NCBI RefSeq assembly: GCF_023634645.1
Contig: NZ_JAMKMR010000014.1
Span: 53,897-117,896 of the forward strand
Origin: Vibrio sinus
GTDB lineage: Bacteria > Pseudomonadota > Gammaproteobacteria > Enterobacterales > Vibrionaceae
Direction: 5' to 3'
DNA length: 64,000 bases
The position numbers and the translations under genes are program-made. This document shows, one piece after another, positions 1 through 8,778 of this stretch. A model generated the notes under the pieces. It saw nothing but the letters and a program-made list of their open reading frames with translations, was not told the DNA's origin and made no database searches. The first letter of the stretch is position 1; every line of letters starts with the position of its first letter.

Positions 1-2
1 TC

Positions 3-3000
3 GAACTTGTTCAAGTTATGGATATCGAGATAACAGGGGGTGATGATCAAAGCGTGCCGATAAATGGAGTTCTTCCATTGACAGCTATGGCTAGTGTTAA
101 AGATTCCCAAAACCAGATAACGCAATTGGATGTCACAGATCTTGCTGTTTGGACATCATCTGATACTAGCAAGGTAACTGTGGACCCATATGGTCAAGTA
201 ATGGGAATCCTGCAAACTCAAGGTTCACCTGTACCAGTCACGGCGGAGCTTAGTGTTGGATCCGATAAAGCTTCAGATAGTGTAGCCATTAACGTTACTG
301 ACAAAACTTTACAGAATATTGTAATCCTACCTAGTACTGTTGGCACGCATGTCGGTGAGCGAACACAGCTGAAAGCTCAGGGTTTTTATGACAATGGTAC
401 GGTAGAAGATCTGACTGATCAGGTTCAGTGGTCGAGCAGTGATGATAAGATTGTTAGTGTTGATAATTTAAATAGCAAGGGTCAAATCAGCGCATTAGCG
501 GAAGGTCAGGGCATTGTTATCGAAGCACTCGATTCGGCCGGTAGTCAGCTTGTCGGCACAGCTACCATTGTTGTTGACGGTTTTCTTGGACAAATTCAAT
601 CTATTGAGATTACACCCAAATCTGCCAGTGCCCATATAGGTGATACGTTACGTTATCAGGCGATTGCCACGTTGGATGATGGCCAACAATCAGATATAAC
701 AAGTCTAGTAGATTGGCAGGTTGCTGGAGACAGTAACGTTATAATTGGAAGTGGAAATGCTCAAGCTGGAGAGCTGCAGATATTGACGGGAGTGAGTGCT
801 TCATCGGTAACCGTATCGGCAAGTTTTTCGACTTATTCAGACTCCACAACGTTAGCTATTAATCCAGCAGTGCTTCAACAGGTGTTAGTTAAACCAATGG
901 CAGTACGCACACCAGTGGGTGGTAGTCATACATTCTTAGCAAAAGGGTTGTTGAGTGATGGGTCGATCGTTGCTCTAGCGAATGTCAACTGGAATTCAAA
1001 TGCAACTGGGATCGTCTCAGTTGATCCTACTAGCGGAGTTGCTACTGCTCTTGCCTTAGGCAGAGCTCGTATATCCGTTGAGGCGACGTTGAATGGTGTA
1101 ACAAAAACGTCGGTGATACCTGCCATTTACGAAGTGGAAGGGACCTTGGGTGATGCAACCTCATTGTCACTTCAGTCTGATTTAGCGACTGTGCCTCTAG
1201 GTGGATTAGTGCAATTTACCTCTGAAGCGACGATGACCGATAACGATGTGTACGACGTGACCGCACAAGCGTCATTGGTTATTACGCCACCAGGCAGGCT
1301 TGTCGAGGTTAATGGTGTATCGGGATTATATCGTGCTATCGGTACTGGGGATGTATCTGTTACATCATCTCTCAATAGTTTAATTTCACAACCTGTCCAG
1401 ATAAAAGTAGAGAGTGCTGAACTGAAGCGAGTTCGCCTGTCTCCTAGTTCTCAAATGTTACCAGTAGGCAGTAGTATGACTTTGTCAATATTCGGTGTTT
1501 ATGGAGATGGGCAAGAAGTTCAGATGTCAAATGCGGATTTTAGCTGGGTCAGTGATTCTAGTAGCGTAATGGTGTCGAGTACTGGTCAAATTACAGCGGT
1601 GAACTCAAATAGTGCGGGAGCAACGATCACCGCAATCAATTTATATGACACGAGTTTAGTAGCCTCTGCGCAAGTTTATGTTCCTACACAAACTGTGAAA
1701 GCCATTGATGTTCTGCCTGGAAATGTAAGCTTGGTTAAAGGAGAGCGAAAAGCACTACAAGCGTTAGCAACGCTGGATGGTGGTCAACAGATCGATGTAA
1801 CGTCCGTAGTGAGCTGGAGCAGTGACAAGCCTTCAGATGTTTCTGTGGTGTTGCCAGGTCTTATCCAAGGTGAAGAGGTGACAACCGGTGTTGATGTTTA
1901 TGCTGAGCTCACAACCGCAAATGGAAATATCGAGGGGCGTTCTTCAGTTGAAGTGACCGATGCTAAATTAGAGCGTATCCTTGTATCACCTATGTCTCGC
2001 ACCGTGAGTTTGGGTGAAGCGTTGCAATACACAGCAACGGGCTACTATTCGGATAAAAGCCAAGCTAATTTAACGGCTCAAGCAAGCTGGGTAACGGATG
2101 ATAGCTCTTTAGCCAGTATTAACACTGATGGTTTACTTGTTGGTTTGGCTCCAGGACAGACTAAAGTAACCGCTACATTCTCAGGGGTTGATTCAGTACC
2201 AGCTCCAGTAATGATACAAAGCGGAAGCTCAGATATTGTTACCGTAACTAAGGTTGATATCATTGAGCCTGGGCTGGATTTACCAATTAATACAGAATAC
2301 TCACTTAGCGTCAATGTAACATACATTGACTCACAGGGGCGGACTCGTAATACGAATTTACCATCGCTATTAAGTTGGTCTACTAGTGACTTGTCTAAAG
2401 TTGTTGTGTCAGACAACGGTACTGTTGAAGGGGTTGCACTCGATTCATTGGGGCAGGTTGTCACTGCTTCTTTTGGCGGTCAAAGTGACAGCTTAACTGT
2501 CACCGTGAATGGCAAATCTCTAGACCGTATAGAGGTACTACCGTCATCGTCTGATATCCCTTTAGTAGGCCTAAGCCAGCAAATGCAAGCGATAGGTCAT
2601 TACGACAATGGAAGTACGCTTGATCTTACAAGCCAGGTTGCCTGGACAGATGACGATACAACGGATAGCGTAGTAACTTTAAGCGATAAAGGGATAGTAA
2701 CTGCAGTGGCTGATGGTGGCCCTGTGATGGTGACTGCATCGTACGGACTGCAGGGAAACAGTGCGTCATTAACGGTAGGTCAGACCCCAATGGATGTGAT
2801 GTCCATTGATGTGGTGCCAGCAGATTTAGATTTAGTTAATGGTGCAACTCAGCGTTATCAAGCATTGGCGAACATGGATAATGGAGCGAGCTTAGATGTT
2901 ACTAGCATGGTGGACTGGCAAGTTAGTCAGGATACTGGAGGTAACACCGTTGCAACCATTTTCAGCCATGGTACACAAGCAGGTGAGCTTTTAACTCAGA

Positions 3001-5495
3001 AAGTAAGCTCGAGTACGGTTAATGTAACGGCTCAACTAGGTGGGGTTTCAGGCGTCGGTACTTTAGACGTTACGGACGAAATATTGGAGCGAGTGGCATT
3101 GTCTCCTGGACTTAGCCGACTAGGTGTTGGTGCGCAGAAGAGCTACATTGCAACCGGATATTTTTCAGATGGAACGCAAAGTGATATCACTGGAAGCACT
3201 ACATTTGGCAGTAATTCTGCCGCAGTGACAGTCAATGGGGACACTATCACAGGGGTAGCGAAAGGTGATGCCACCATTACTAGTACAACGACAGTAGGCA
3301 GTCAAATGGTTACAAGCAAAGCATATGTGACTGTTGAAGAAGTACCATTGACGGTTCAGAGCTTGAGAGTGGAGCCGTCAACATTAAGTTTACCGGTTAC
3401 AGACATGCAGCGCGTGAGTGTGATTGCAACGTTATCTGATACATCAGAAACGAACGTAACAAGCATGATTGCTCCAAGTAGTTGGCAATCAACAAGCTCA
3501 ACGGTGGCCTATAAATCTACATCAGATACCGATACGATAGTGGCAGGCACTGCTACGGGTACTGCGACACTTACTGTACCTTACTTAGGAAAAACGGCAA
3601 CACTGACTGTGACGACGACGAATGCAACGTTAGACTCGATAACCCTGACGCCAGCCTCTCAAACCTTACCACTTGGGACAAGCAGTTCTGCATATCAGGT
3701 GACCGGCCACTACAATGATGGCAGCACTGCTACTTTGGATAACACCAGTCTCGACTGGGTTTCAACCAACCCGGAAGTGACAGTGGTAGATGGTATTGTC
3801 AGTGTCAGTAACTCTGCGGCTCCAAATACACCCGTGACAATAACGGTGACCGAGCCGAATTCTCAAGTATCTGGTCGCGCCATTGTTCATGTGTTAGATG
3901 CCACTGTGAGCAGCTTACGGATTATTCCTGCAGGGCCCTTGACACTAAAAGTGGGTGAATCACACCAGCTTGAAGCTGAACTGGAACTGTCCGATGGTAC
4001 GATATTAAACGCGACGAGTATGGTGGAGTGGGGACATGATCCTTTTGTTAGTGTTGATGAGACTGGCTTGCTAACAGCAATTGCGACTTCGCACCTCGAT
4101 GCCGCAGTAACAGCTAAGCTAGGAAGTACATGGGGAGATTTACCATTAGTTGTGTCAGTGGTTGCGAATACAGATCTAAAGCACATCGTTATTTCACCAA
4201 CTCAGTCCACTGTTGGGGCGGGCTTAACTCAGCAATATACTGCTACGGGTCACTATATGGATAAATCGACTCTTAATATCACCGATAGTGTTGCATGGAG
4301 TAGCGGTGATTCCAGTGTCGCGACTATAGCTTCTGACGGCGTAGTTACAGGTATCGCATCTGGAACAACTAGTATCATGGCGACTCATGCTAGTGGAGTA
4401 CCTGTCACACCAGCACAAGTGATGGTAGAAGATCAGATTGATTGGAATACGTTTACGCTTGATGACATTACAGTAACACAAGGAGCTTATACGCGAGCAA
4501 AAGCAAGCGTGGAAACGTTCTCGGGTAAGCTCCTAGACGTGTCCACGAGCCTGTCTAATATATCATTCGACAATGGATACGGGCTATATTTAAAAAATGG
4601 CGTGATACAAGGAGTGACAGCTGGAAGCGATTATGCGACGGCAGTGATTGGGAGCCACCAATCTAACAAGGCGAATGTGGCAGTGAATGCAATGACTCCA
4701 GTGGTAGAGCGATTGGAATTAACGCCAGATGGACAGGTAATTACCCAAAACTCTGCTAGCTTAACCCCATACAGAGTGTATGCATATTATAACTCGGATC
4801 CTGACATTGCAGTTGATGTCACGAATGATCCTGAGACAATTTTAAGTGTAGATGGCTCTTTCATTACGAATGTTGACAAAGCGACCGGAATAGCAACCGC
4901 TGGAAGTCGTGTTTCAGGAAGCGGACAAACTGGGTGGGTCAAAGCAGAATATGGTGGATTTACGTCTTATGTTCAAGCCCATGTGTGGTCTCAAGCAGCT
5001 CCAATTGATATATGTAACACCAACGGGAATAATGCAATAGAGATTGATGGCGGTTATAAAGTTGCTTGTCCAGCAACAAAATCACAGCTAGATATGGCTT
5101 CAATCAATCCTAACGGAGAAGACATAGAGTTTGGTAATGCCATATATCCAGTTGCTAGAGCAACTGAGGGAGATGATTTGGCTCAGCTGTTTAATCAGTA
5201 TTGTGACTATCTCTCGGTAAACAATTACGCAGGAAGAGATAATTGGCAAAGCATGGCTTCAGAAAGTGGGGCTGCTTCGTTTGTCGAAATATGGACTAAC
5301 GGCACAATAGATGGGCAGCCTATCGACTTCCAGAAATTTGGTTTCCCTGATAGAGCGTATATTCATTATGAAACTGATAATCCACAATGCAGTGGTGTAC
5401 ACTCTACTTCTATTCGCTTCGACGGGAACATTCTCAGCAGTTGTACGGCTAGCGCTTCGTTGTCAGGGACATTTAGTTGTGTTTCGCCGCAGTAA
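3..5495 (+). CDS. Giant Ig-like (BIG_2) repeat surface protein, 5'-truncated by window edge
   Basis: The frame is open from base 3, so the first ATG at 18 is internal and the true start lies upstream; no signal peptide is visible here. About 1,830 residues remain. They form roughly 17-18 tandem bacterial Ig-like domains of about 90 residues, each opening with a strand such as LERILVSPMSRTVSLGE, followed by YxDGS and a W-S-S-D/N core. Two repeat flavours tend to alternate: one with 'ATGYYSDKS', one with 'ALATLDGGQQIDVTS'. The last ~160 residues are not Ig-like and hold six cysteines (DICN, VACP, QYCD, PQCS, SSCT, FSCV), so they could form three disulfides. In invasin/intimin-type and RTX-like adhesins such arrays act as stalks that project a terminal binding domain; here the Cys-rich C-terminus would be the tip. 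The adhesin role is inference. A hairpin terminator follows. Confidence 0.85.
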   Translation, partial: ELVQVMDIEITGGDDQSVPINGVLPLTAMASVKDSQNQITQLDVTDLAVWTSSDTSKVTVDPYGQVMGILQTQGSPVPVTAELSVGSDKASDSVAINVTDKTLQNIVILPSTVGTHVGERTQLKAQGFYDNGTVEDLTDQVQWSSSDDKIVSVDNLNSKGQISALAEGQGIVIEALDSAGSQLVGTATIVVDGFLGQIQSIEITPKSASAHIGDTLRYQAIATLDDGQQSDITSLVDWQVAGDSNVIIGSGNAQAGELQILTGVSASSVTVSASFSTYSDSTTLAINPAVLQQVLVKPMAVRTPVGGSHTFLAKGLLSDGSIVALANVNWNSNATGIVSVDPTSGVATALALGRARISVEATLNGVTKTSVIPAIYEVEGTLGDATSLSLQSDLATVPLGGLVQFTSEATMTDNDVYDVTAQASLVITPPGRLVEVNGVSGLYRAIGTGDVSVTSSLNSLISQPVQIKVESAELKRVRLSPSSQMLPVGSSMTLSIFGVYGDGQEVQMSNADFSWVSDSSSVMVSSTGQITAVNSNSAGATITAINLYDTSLVASAQVYVPTQTVKAIDVLPGNVSLVKGERKALQALATLDGGQQIDVTSVVSWSSDKPSDVSVVLPGLIQGEEVTTGVDVYAELTTANGNIEGRSSVEVTDAKLERILVSPMSRTVSLGEALQYTATGYYSDKSQANLTAQASWVTDDSSLASINTDGLLVGLAPGQTKVTATFSGVDSVPAPVMIQSGSSDIVTVTKVDIIEPGLDLPINTEYSLSVNVTYIDSQGRTRNTNLPSLLSWSTSDLSKVVVSDNGTVEGVALDSLGQVVTASFGGQSDSLTVTVNGKSLDRIEVLPSSSDIPLVGLSQQMQAIGHYDNGSTLDLTSQVAWTDDDTTDSVVTLSDKGIVTAVADGGPVMVTASYGLQGNSASLTVGQTPMDVMSIDVVPADLDLVNGATQRYQALANMDNGASLDVTSMVDWQVSQDTGGNTVATIFSHGTQAGELLTQKVSSSTVNVTAQLGGVSGVGTLDVTDEILERVALSPGLSRLGVGAQKSYIATGYFSDGTQSDITGSTTFGSNSAAVTVNGDTITGVAKGDATITSTTTVGSQMVTSKAYVTVEEVPLTVQSLRVEPSTLSLPVTDMQRVSVIATLSDTSETNVTSMIAPSSWQSTSSTVAYKSTSDTDTIVAGTATGTATLTVPYLGKTATLTVTTTNATLDSITLTPASQTLPLGTSSSAYQVTGHYNDGSTATLDNTSLDWVSTNPEVTVVDGIVSVSNSAAPNTPVTITVTEPNSQVSGRAIVHVLDATVSSLRIIPAGPLTLKVGESHQLEAELELSDGTILNATSMVEWGHDPFVSVDETGLLTAIATSHLDAAVTAKLGSTWGDLPLVVSVVANTDLKHIVISPTQSTVGAGLTQQYTATGHYMDKSTLNITDSVAWSSGDSSVATIASDGVVTGIASGTTSIMATHASGVPVTPAQVMVEDQIDWNTFTLDDITVTQGAYTRAKASVETFSGKLLDVSTSLSNISFDNGYGLYLKNGVIQGVTAGSDYATAVIGSHQSNKANVAVNAMTPVVERLELTPDGQVITQNSASLTPYRVYAYYNSDPDIAVDVTNDPETILSVDGSFITNVDKATGIATAGSRVSGSGQTGWVKAEYGGFTSYVQAHVWSQAAPIDICNTNGNNAIEIDGGYKVACPATKSQLDMASINPNGEDIEFGNAIYPVARATEGDDLAQLFNQYCDYLSVNNYAGRDNWQSMASESGAASFVEIWTNGTIDGQPIDFQKFGFPDRAYIHYETDNPQCSGVHSTSIRFDGNILSSCTASASLSGTFSCVSPQ

Positions 5496-5517
5496 AAGGT
5501 AGCTTTTTAGTGTACTT

Positions 5518-5557
5518 AGAAGCCAAAGAGATAATTTAGTGTGTCACTTTGGCTTCT
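5518..5557 (+). terminator. Rho-independent terminator after the Ig-repeat gene
   Basis: An 11-bp perfect stem (AGAAGCCAAAG with CTTTGGCTTCT) closes an 18-nt loop and is followed by TTCTCT. It lies 23 bases after the Ig-repeat stop codon. The gene on the other side is convergent, so the hairpin may serve both directions, although the U-tract is weak. Confidence 0.6.
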
Positions 5558-5657
5558 TTCTCTACCATTAGATAATGCACTTCAACGAATAACATATGAA
5601 TGATGTTGATCATAGTGTATTACAGCAGTGACTACTTGAGGGTATCCATGCCAAAAA

Positions 5658-6119
5658 TTACATCTTCTCATAAAGCCTAGCGGCTTGTTTAGTAAATGAA
5701 ATAATCCCATGGTCTGTGGAATACAGCTCAGCTTTTTTCGGATGGCTTCCTTTAGTCACAATCACTCTTTCAAATAACACTAAGTCACGATTTGGTAGGA
5801 TTTTCTCGTGCTCTTTTACGGTCATACGCAGAGTAGAGTCGTCTAGAGTGTAGTTACCTATTACTGAGTATCCGACGCCATTGACTATCATGTAGTAGTT
5901 CATTTCACCGCTTCTCGATAATACTAATTGGGAGTACTGATCGATGGGTAACACATTTTCTTTGTTGTAACCGTACAAGATCAATAGCTTGGTATCAGAT
6001 TTCACAGATAGTGATAGCTTATCTGATGTATAAAAGGACAATAACGTACCCACCAAGGCTCCAGAAAGAGCCGAAGCTAATAGTATTGGTTTATTTGCAA
6101 ATAATTTCTTTAAATTCAT
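5658..6119 (-). CDS. Small membrane-anchored periplasmic partner of the ToxR-like regulator (VtrC/ToxS-like)
   Basis: A 153-residue protein with a short cytoplasmic start (MNLKKLFANKP), one membrane segment at about residues 12-30, and a ~120-residue periplasmic domain rich in beta-strand-forming residues and without cysteine. It begins inside the preceding wHTH gene (29-bp overlap), as is typical of toxR-toxS, tcpP-tcpH and vtrA-vtrC. In V. parahaemolyticus, VtrC (about 160 residues) folds with the periplasmic part of VtrA into a barrel that binds bile salts. Length, topology and overlap fit that arrangement best; sequence identity to VtrC could not be judged. The likely role is to stabilise the regulator and complete its sensor. 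Certain: gene pair and topology. Inferred: function and ligand. Confidence 0.6.
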   Translation of the reverse strand: MNLKKLFANKPILLASALSGALVGTLLSFYTSDKLSLSVKSDTKLLILYGYNKENVLPIDQYSQLVLSRSGEMNYYMIVNGVGYSVIGNYTLDDSTLRMTVKEHEKILPNRDLVLFERVIVTKGSHPKKAELYSTDHGIISFTKQAARLYEKM

Positions 6120-6699
6120 TTGGATAGCTTATCGAATGATTATTGGATGAAATGAGGATGCTTATTTTGTCATTTTTATAGATACTTGGATGTTCATAGA
6201 TAAACTTTTTTCCTGTGGGGTCAATATAGTAACATTCCTCGAACGTGCCACTTAATAGTTCACTGCCACTCATTATTTTTTTATGTAGCTTTTCGCTTAA
6301 AAAATAAGAGCCGATAAGTAAAACAACGAACACACTGATATATTTAAGGATATTGACGCTCGGGATACGGCTACTTGTTTCGCTAGCTAATTCGTGTTCA
6401 ACACTCCCAACAAACAGGTAGCCCTTGCCTCGCATTGTCTTAATAATATCGCCCTTATTGTCACCAAGGGATTTTCTTAATAGCGAAATAGCGGTCATTA
6501 AGCTGCCTTCTTCGACAACGGTACCTCGTTTGGTCCATACATTCTCAATAAGCTGTTCCTTGCTCAGTATGTCTCCTGGGTGATCTAAAAAGTATCTTAA
6601 GAGCTCGGACTCGTTCGTCCCCAGCTCATATTGGTGGTTGGTGTTTAAGTCTGTGATGGTTCCAGAGTCAAAGCTGTAACGAGAGTTGATAACGATCAT
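6091..6699 (-). CDS. ToxR-like membrane-bound winged-helix transcriptional regulator
   Basis: A 202-residue protein with an OmpR/PhoB-type winged-helix domain at residues ~1-100. It has the ToxR/CadC hallmarks: a recognition-helix region 'GSLMTAISLLRKSLGD' and a wing 'IIKTMRGKGYLFVG'. One membrane segment follows (about 118-140), then a ~60-residue periplasmic tail with two cysteines (FEECYY and the C-terminal IICK), which could form a disulfide as in ToxR and TcpP. The wHTH is N-terminal and cytoplasmic, so this is a one-component membrane activator that works with the overlapping downstream partner. The small sensor domain is closer in size to VtrA-type proteins than to CadC. The long AT-rich upstream region is a natural place for regulator binding. 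The target genes are unknown; the convergent giant adhesin is a neighbour but not an evident target. Confidence 0.75.
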   Translation of the reverse strand: MIVINSRYSFDSGTITDLNTNHQYELGTNESELLRYFLDHPGDILSKEQLIENVWTKRGTVVEEGSLMTAISLLRKSLGDNKGDIIKTMRGKGYLFVGSVEHELASETSSRIPSVNILKYISVFVVLLIGSYFLSEKLHKKIMSGSELLSGTFEECYYIDPTGKKFIYEHPSIYKNDKISILISSNNHSISYPNEFKEIICK

Positions 6700-7255
6700 A
6701 TTAAGTTGTTGTTTTGCTCATGTGGGGGTGCGGTCATTCTAAGGTATTGTTAAAAATATATACGATGGTTGTGTATTCCTCAATTTCTCAAGTAGTGGTA
6801 GACATTGGAATGAGGCATAAACCATAGAATTAGAAAGCAATCTTATGGTCTCACAAGTGGAATCATAAAGTTAACGTATTCGACAAACAATGTGTTAGAA
6901 CGGTTGTTGTTTCTCAAAATTCTTAATATGTGAAAAAATTTCATAATATCAATAAGTTATTTTTATTAAAAAAGTATCATTAAACTTTTTTAATCTTGTA
7001 GTGGATTGATAAGCAAGCACTTTGGGCATTTATTAGAGCTGATAGGATAGAATTTGGATCTTCCTATGTGGGCTTGGTTGAAAAACTTATTTTTCTATAT
7101 GTTATTCAATCGGTTGTGTTTGATTTATTTTTAATGAAGTTTAATCAGTGAGCTTTGGTTGTTGTAGTGGTTAAACTTTAGTCTCTTTTGTAATAATCCT
7201 TTTTCACTTTGCGATAGTAATCCAAGTGAAATTTACTTAAAGCAATTCTTTTTCC
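6700..7255. other. AT-rich intergenic region, no gene recognised
   Basis: About 550 bases lie between the divergent ToxR-like gene and the receiver protein. The region is AT-rich with several T-runs, and no convincing open frame was found. It presumably holds the divergent promoters. Its right end feeds into the strong terminator at 7256, so a short + strand transcript (candidate sRNA or leader) could end there; no known sRNA family was recognised. Confidence 0.4.
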
Positions 7256-7296
7256 TAGGCTTGATTGGTTATATGTGGATCAAGCCTATTTTTTAT
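7256..7296 (+). terminator. Strong intrinsic terminator upstream of the receiver gene
   Basis: A perfect 10-bp stem TAGGCTTGAT / ATCAAGCCTA with a 13-nt loop is followed directly by TTTTTTATT. It lies upstream of the chosen GTG start of the next gene, so it either ends an unannotated short transcript from 6700-7255 or attenuates the gene downstream. Confidence 0.7.
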
Positions 7297-7313
7297 TAAA
7301 TGAGAGAACAATT

Positions 7314-7751
7314 GTGAATATATTAATTATCAGTGACTGTCCGTATAGCTGCCATGAGGCAAGAACGACTATTAGCTACTTGTTTACGAGATATGAGATT
7401 GAAGAATGCCGCCATGCTGACTCTTTAATTGTACTCGAGCAGCTAAAGCGCGATGGTATTAAACCCAATCTTATTCTTTTTGATATCGATAGTAAGGTTT
7501 TATCTGAGGCGGAAAAATCAGTGTTGCTGAATTATTGTAGCAAGAGTGATTACTTTGCAGAGAATCATATACTGCTATTAATCGGTAGCTATAGTCACGA
7601 ACTTGAAATTAGACAAGCCCCTTTATTAATGAAACCATTTTCGATAAACCAAATGGGTTCATTCCTACGTCGTAATTATGTAAGAAAAGCTCATGCTCAG
7701 CCTTATTTGACCAAGCTGGACGGAGAGCTTGGTAAGAGTTTAGCGTTTTAA
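7314..7751 (+). CDS. Single-domain response-regulator-like (receiver) protein
   Basis: About 145 residues. The chosen start is GTG (VNILIISDCPYS), preceded by GAGAG; an earlier in-frame start at 7275 would lie inside the terminator hairpin. The order of elements is that of a CheY-like receiver. There is an initial hydrophobic strand. The sequence LILFDID offers an aspartate at the phosphorylation position, a hydrophobic strand IL-LLIGS follows, and LLMKPF carries the conserved Lys-Pro-Phe. The acidic pair expected near the N-terminus is not clear (SDC in its place), so phosphorylation is uncertain. There is no output domain and no adjacent kinase. It may act as a phosphate sink, an adaptor or a degenerate receiver. 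Confidence 0.55.
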   Translation: MNILIISDCPYSCHEARTTISYLFTRYEIEECRHADSLIVLEQLKRDGIKPNLILFDIDSKVLSEAEKSVLLNYCSKSDYFAENHILLLIGSYSHELEIRQAPLLMKPFSINQMGSFLRRNYVRKAHAQPYLTKLDGELGKSLAF

Positions 7752-7818
7752 GCGTGGTATTCATTCCTTTATAGCGCCAAACAGAAAAGTTAGAAACTCC
7801 AAAAAATAAGGTGATAAT

Positions 7819-8661
7819 ATGGTCACTAAGGTATCAATAAAGTGGTTCATGCCCGTATTATTGTTAGGTTTAGCGTCTTGTACCAAGATTGAATTTGTCG
7901 ATACACCTAATAAGAGTAGTAGGGTTAAAAATGTCGTTATTCACTACACCGCGGTTGACGAGAAGCAGACGATGAGTTTGTTTGCCGATAAACACGCTAA
8001 AGTGAGCGCTCACTTTGTCATTACAGAAGACGAAATTTATCAACTCGCCAGCCTGGATGATAGAACCTTTCACGCTGGTTTTTCTTATTGGAACGGAAGA
8101 ACATCAATTAATGACACCTCTATTGGGATTGAGCTGGTGCAGGAAATCCACTGTTTAGATGCCTCAATCGATACGAGTGTCTACCCAAGACAAGTTTGTG
8201 CTTATCCTCCCTTTTCTCCTGATTTAGTAGACAACCTAATACGTGTACTGGACATCGTTTATGAGGCGTATCCCAACGTCAAACCCACCCACCTTGTTGG
8301 GCACCAAGATATTGCGCCAACGCGCAAGTCTGACCCCGGCCCTAATTTCCCTTGGCAATACCTAAATCAAGAGGGATATGGCGCTTGGTATGAACCTTCA
8401 GATTTTCTCGAGGAATACCAAGATATGGCCGGGAGAAAGGTGGAGGTAGAACAATTTCATGCAGCACTTCGTATATACGGCTATCCAGAAGTTGAGTCTC
8501 ACGAGTACCCACATGTGATCAGTGCCTTTCAAAGTCACTTTACGCCCAATATGATAACTGGGGATGTGACAACCGATAGTGTGGCTGCATTGTTAGCACT
8601 TATCAAAAAATATTATCCTGACAAATATCCAACAGCGAAAGAAAACTTATTATCGATTTAG
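7819..8661 (+). CDS. amiD: N-acetylmuramoyl-L-alanine amidase, lipoprotein AmiD type
   Basis: A 280-residue cell-wall amidase that cleaves the amide bond between MurNAc and the L-Ala of the stem peptide, probably at the inner face of the outer membrane. The N-terminus is a lipoprotein signal with lipobox LASC (Cys about residue 21). The Amidase_2/AmpD zinc-site motifs are present: VVIHYTA near residue 40 and the LVGHQDIAPTRKSDPGP segment, which supplies the second His and the Asp. The core NDTSIGIEL is also typical. Residues ~200-280 match the peptidoglycan-binding-like C-terminal helix bundle (AFQSHF). Length and domain order agree with E. coli AmiD (276 aa). It stands alone, followed by a terminator shared with the convergent symporter gene. 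Confidence 0.9.
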   Translation: MVTKVSIKWFMPVLLLGLASCTKIEFVDTPNKSSRVKNVVIHYTAVDEKQTMSLFADKHAKVSAHFVITEDEIYQLASLDDRTFHAGFSYWNGRTSINDTSIGIELVQEIHCLDASIDTSVYPRQVCAYPPFSPDLVDNLIRVLDIVYEAYPNVKPTHLVGHQDIAPTRKSDPGPNFPWQYLNQEGYGAWYEPSDFLEEYQDMAGRKVEVEQFHAALRIYGYPEVESHEYPHVISAFQSHFTPNMITGDVTTDSVAALLALIKKYYPDKYPTAKENLLSI

Positions 8662-8722
8662 AGCGCCGTTTTTGACTTAGCGGGTTAGGTCAATACACAT
8701 CAGGCTTTTGAATTACTTTATT

Positions 8723-8766
8723 ATGCGCGGCCCTGTTCGACTGATAGGAGCATGCCGCGCATTTTG
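8723..8766. terminator. Terminator between convergent amiD and symporter
   Basis: Inverted repeat ATGCGCGG / CCGCGCAT with a loop of about 24 nt, followed by TTTTG on the + strand. It separates two converging genes and probably ends amiD. Confidence 0.5.
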
Positions 8767-8778
8767 TTGTGAATAAGG

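Noticed and set aside
3887..4186. Antisense open frames within the Ig-repeat gene (several)
   Set aside because: They are shadows of the repeat-coding sequence, with no RBS or recognisable protein features.
7275..7313. Earlier start of the receiver gene
   Set aside because: It falls within a strong terminator hairpin; the GTG at 7314 has a better RBS.
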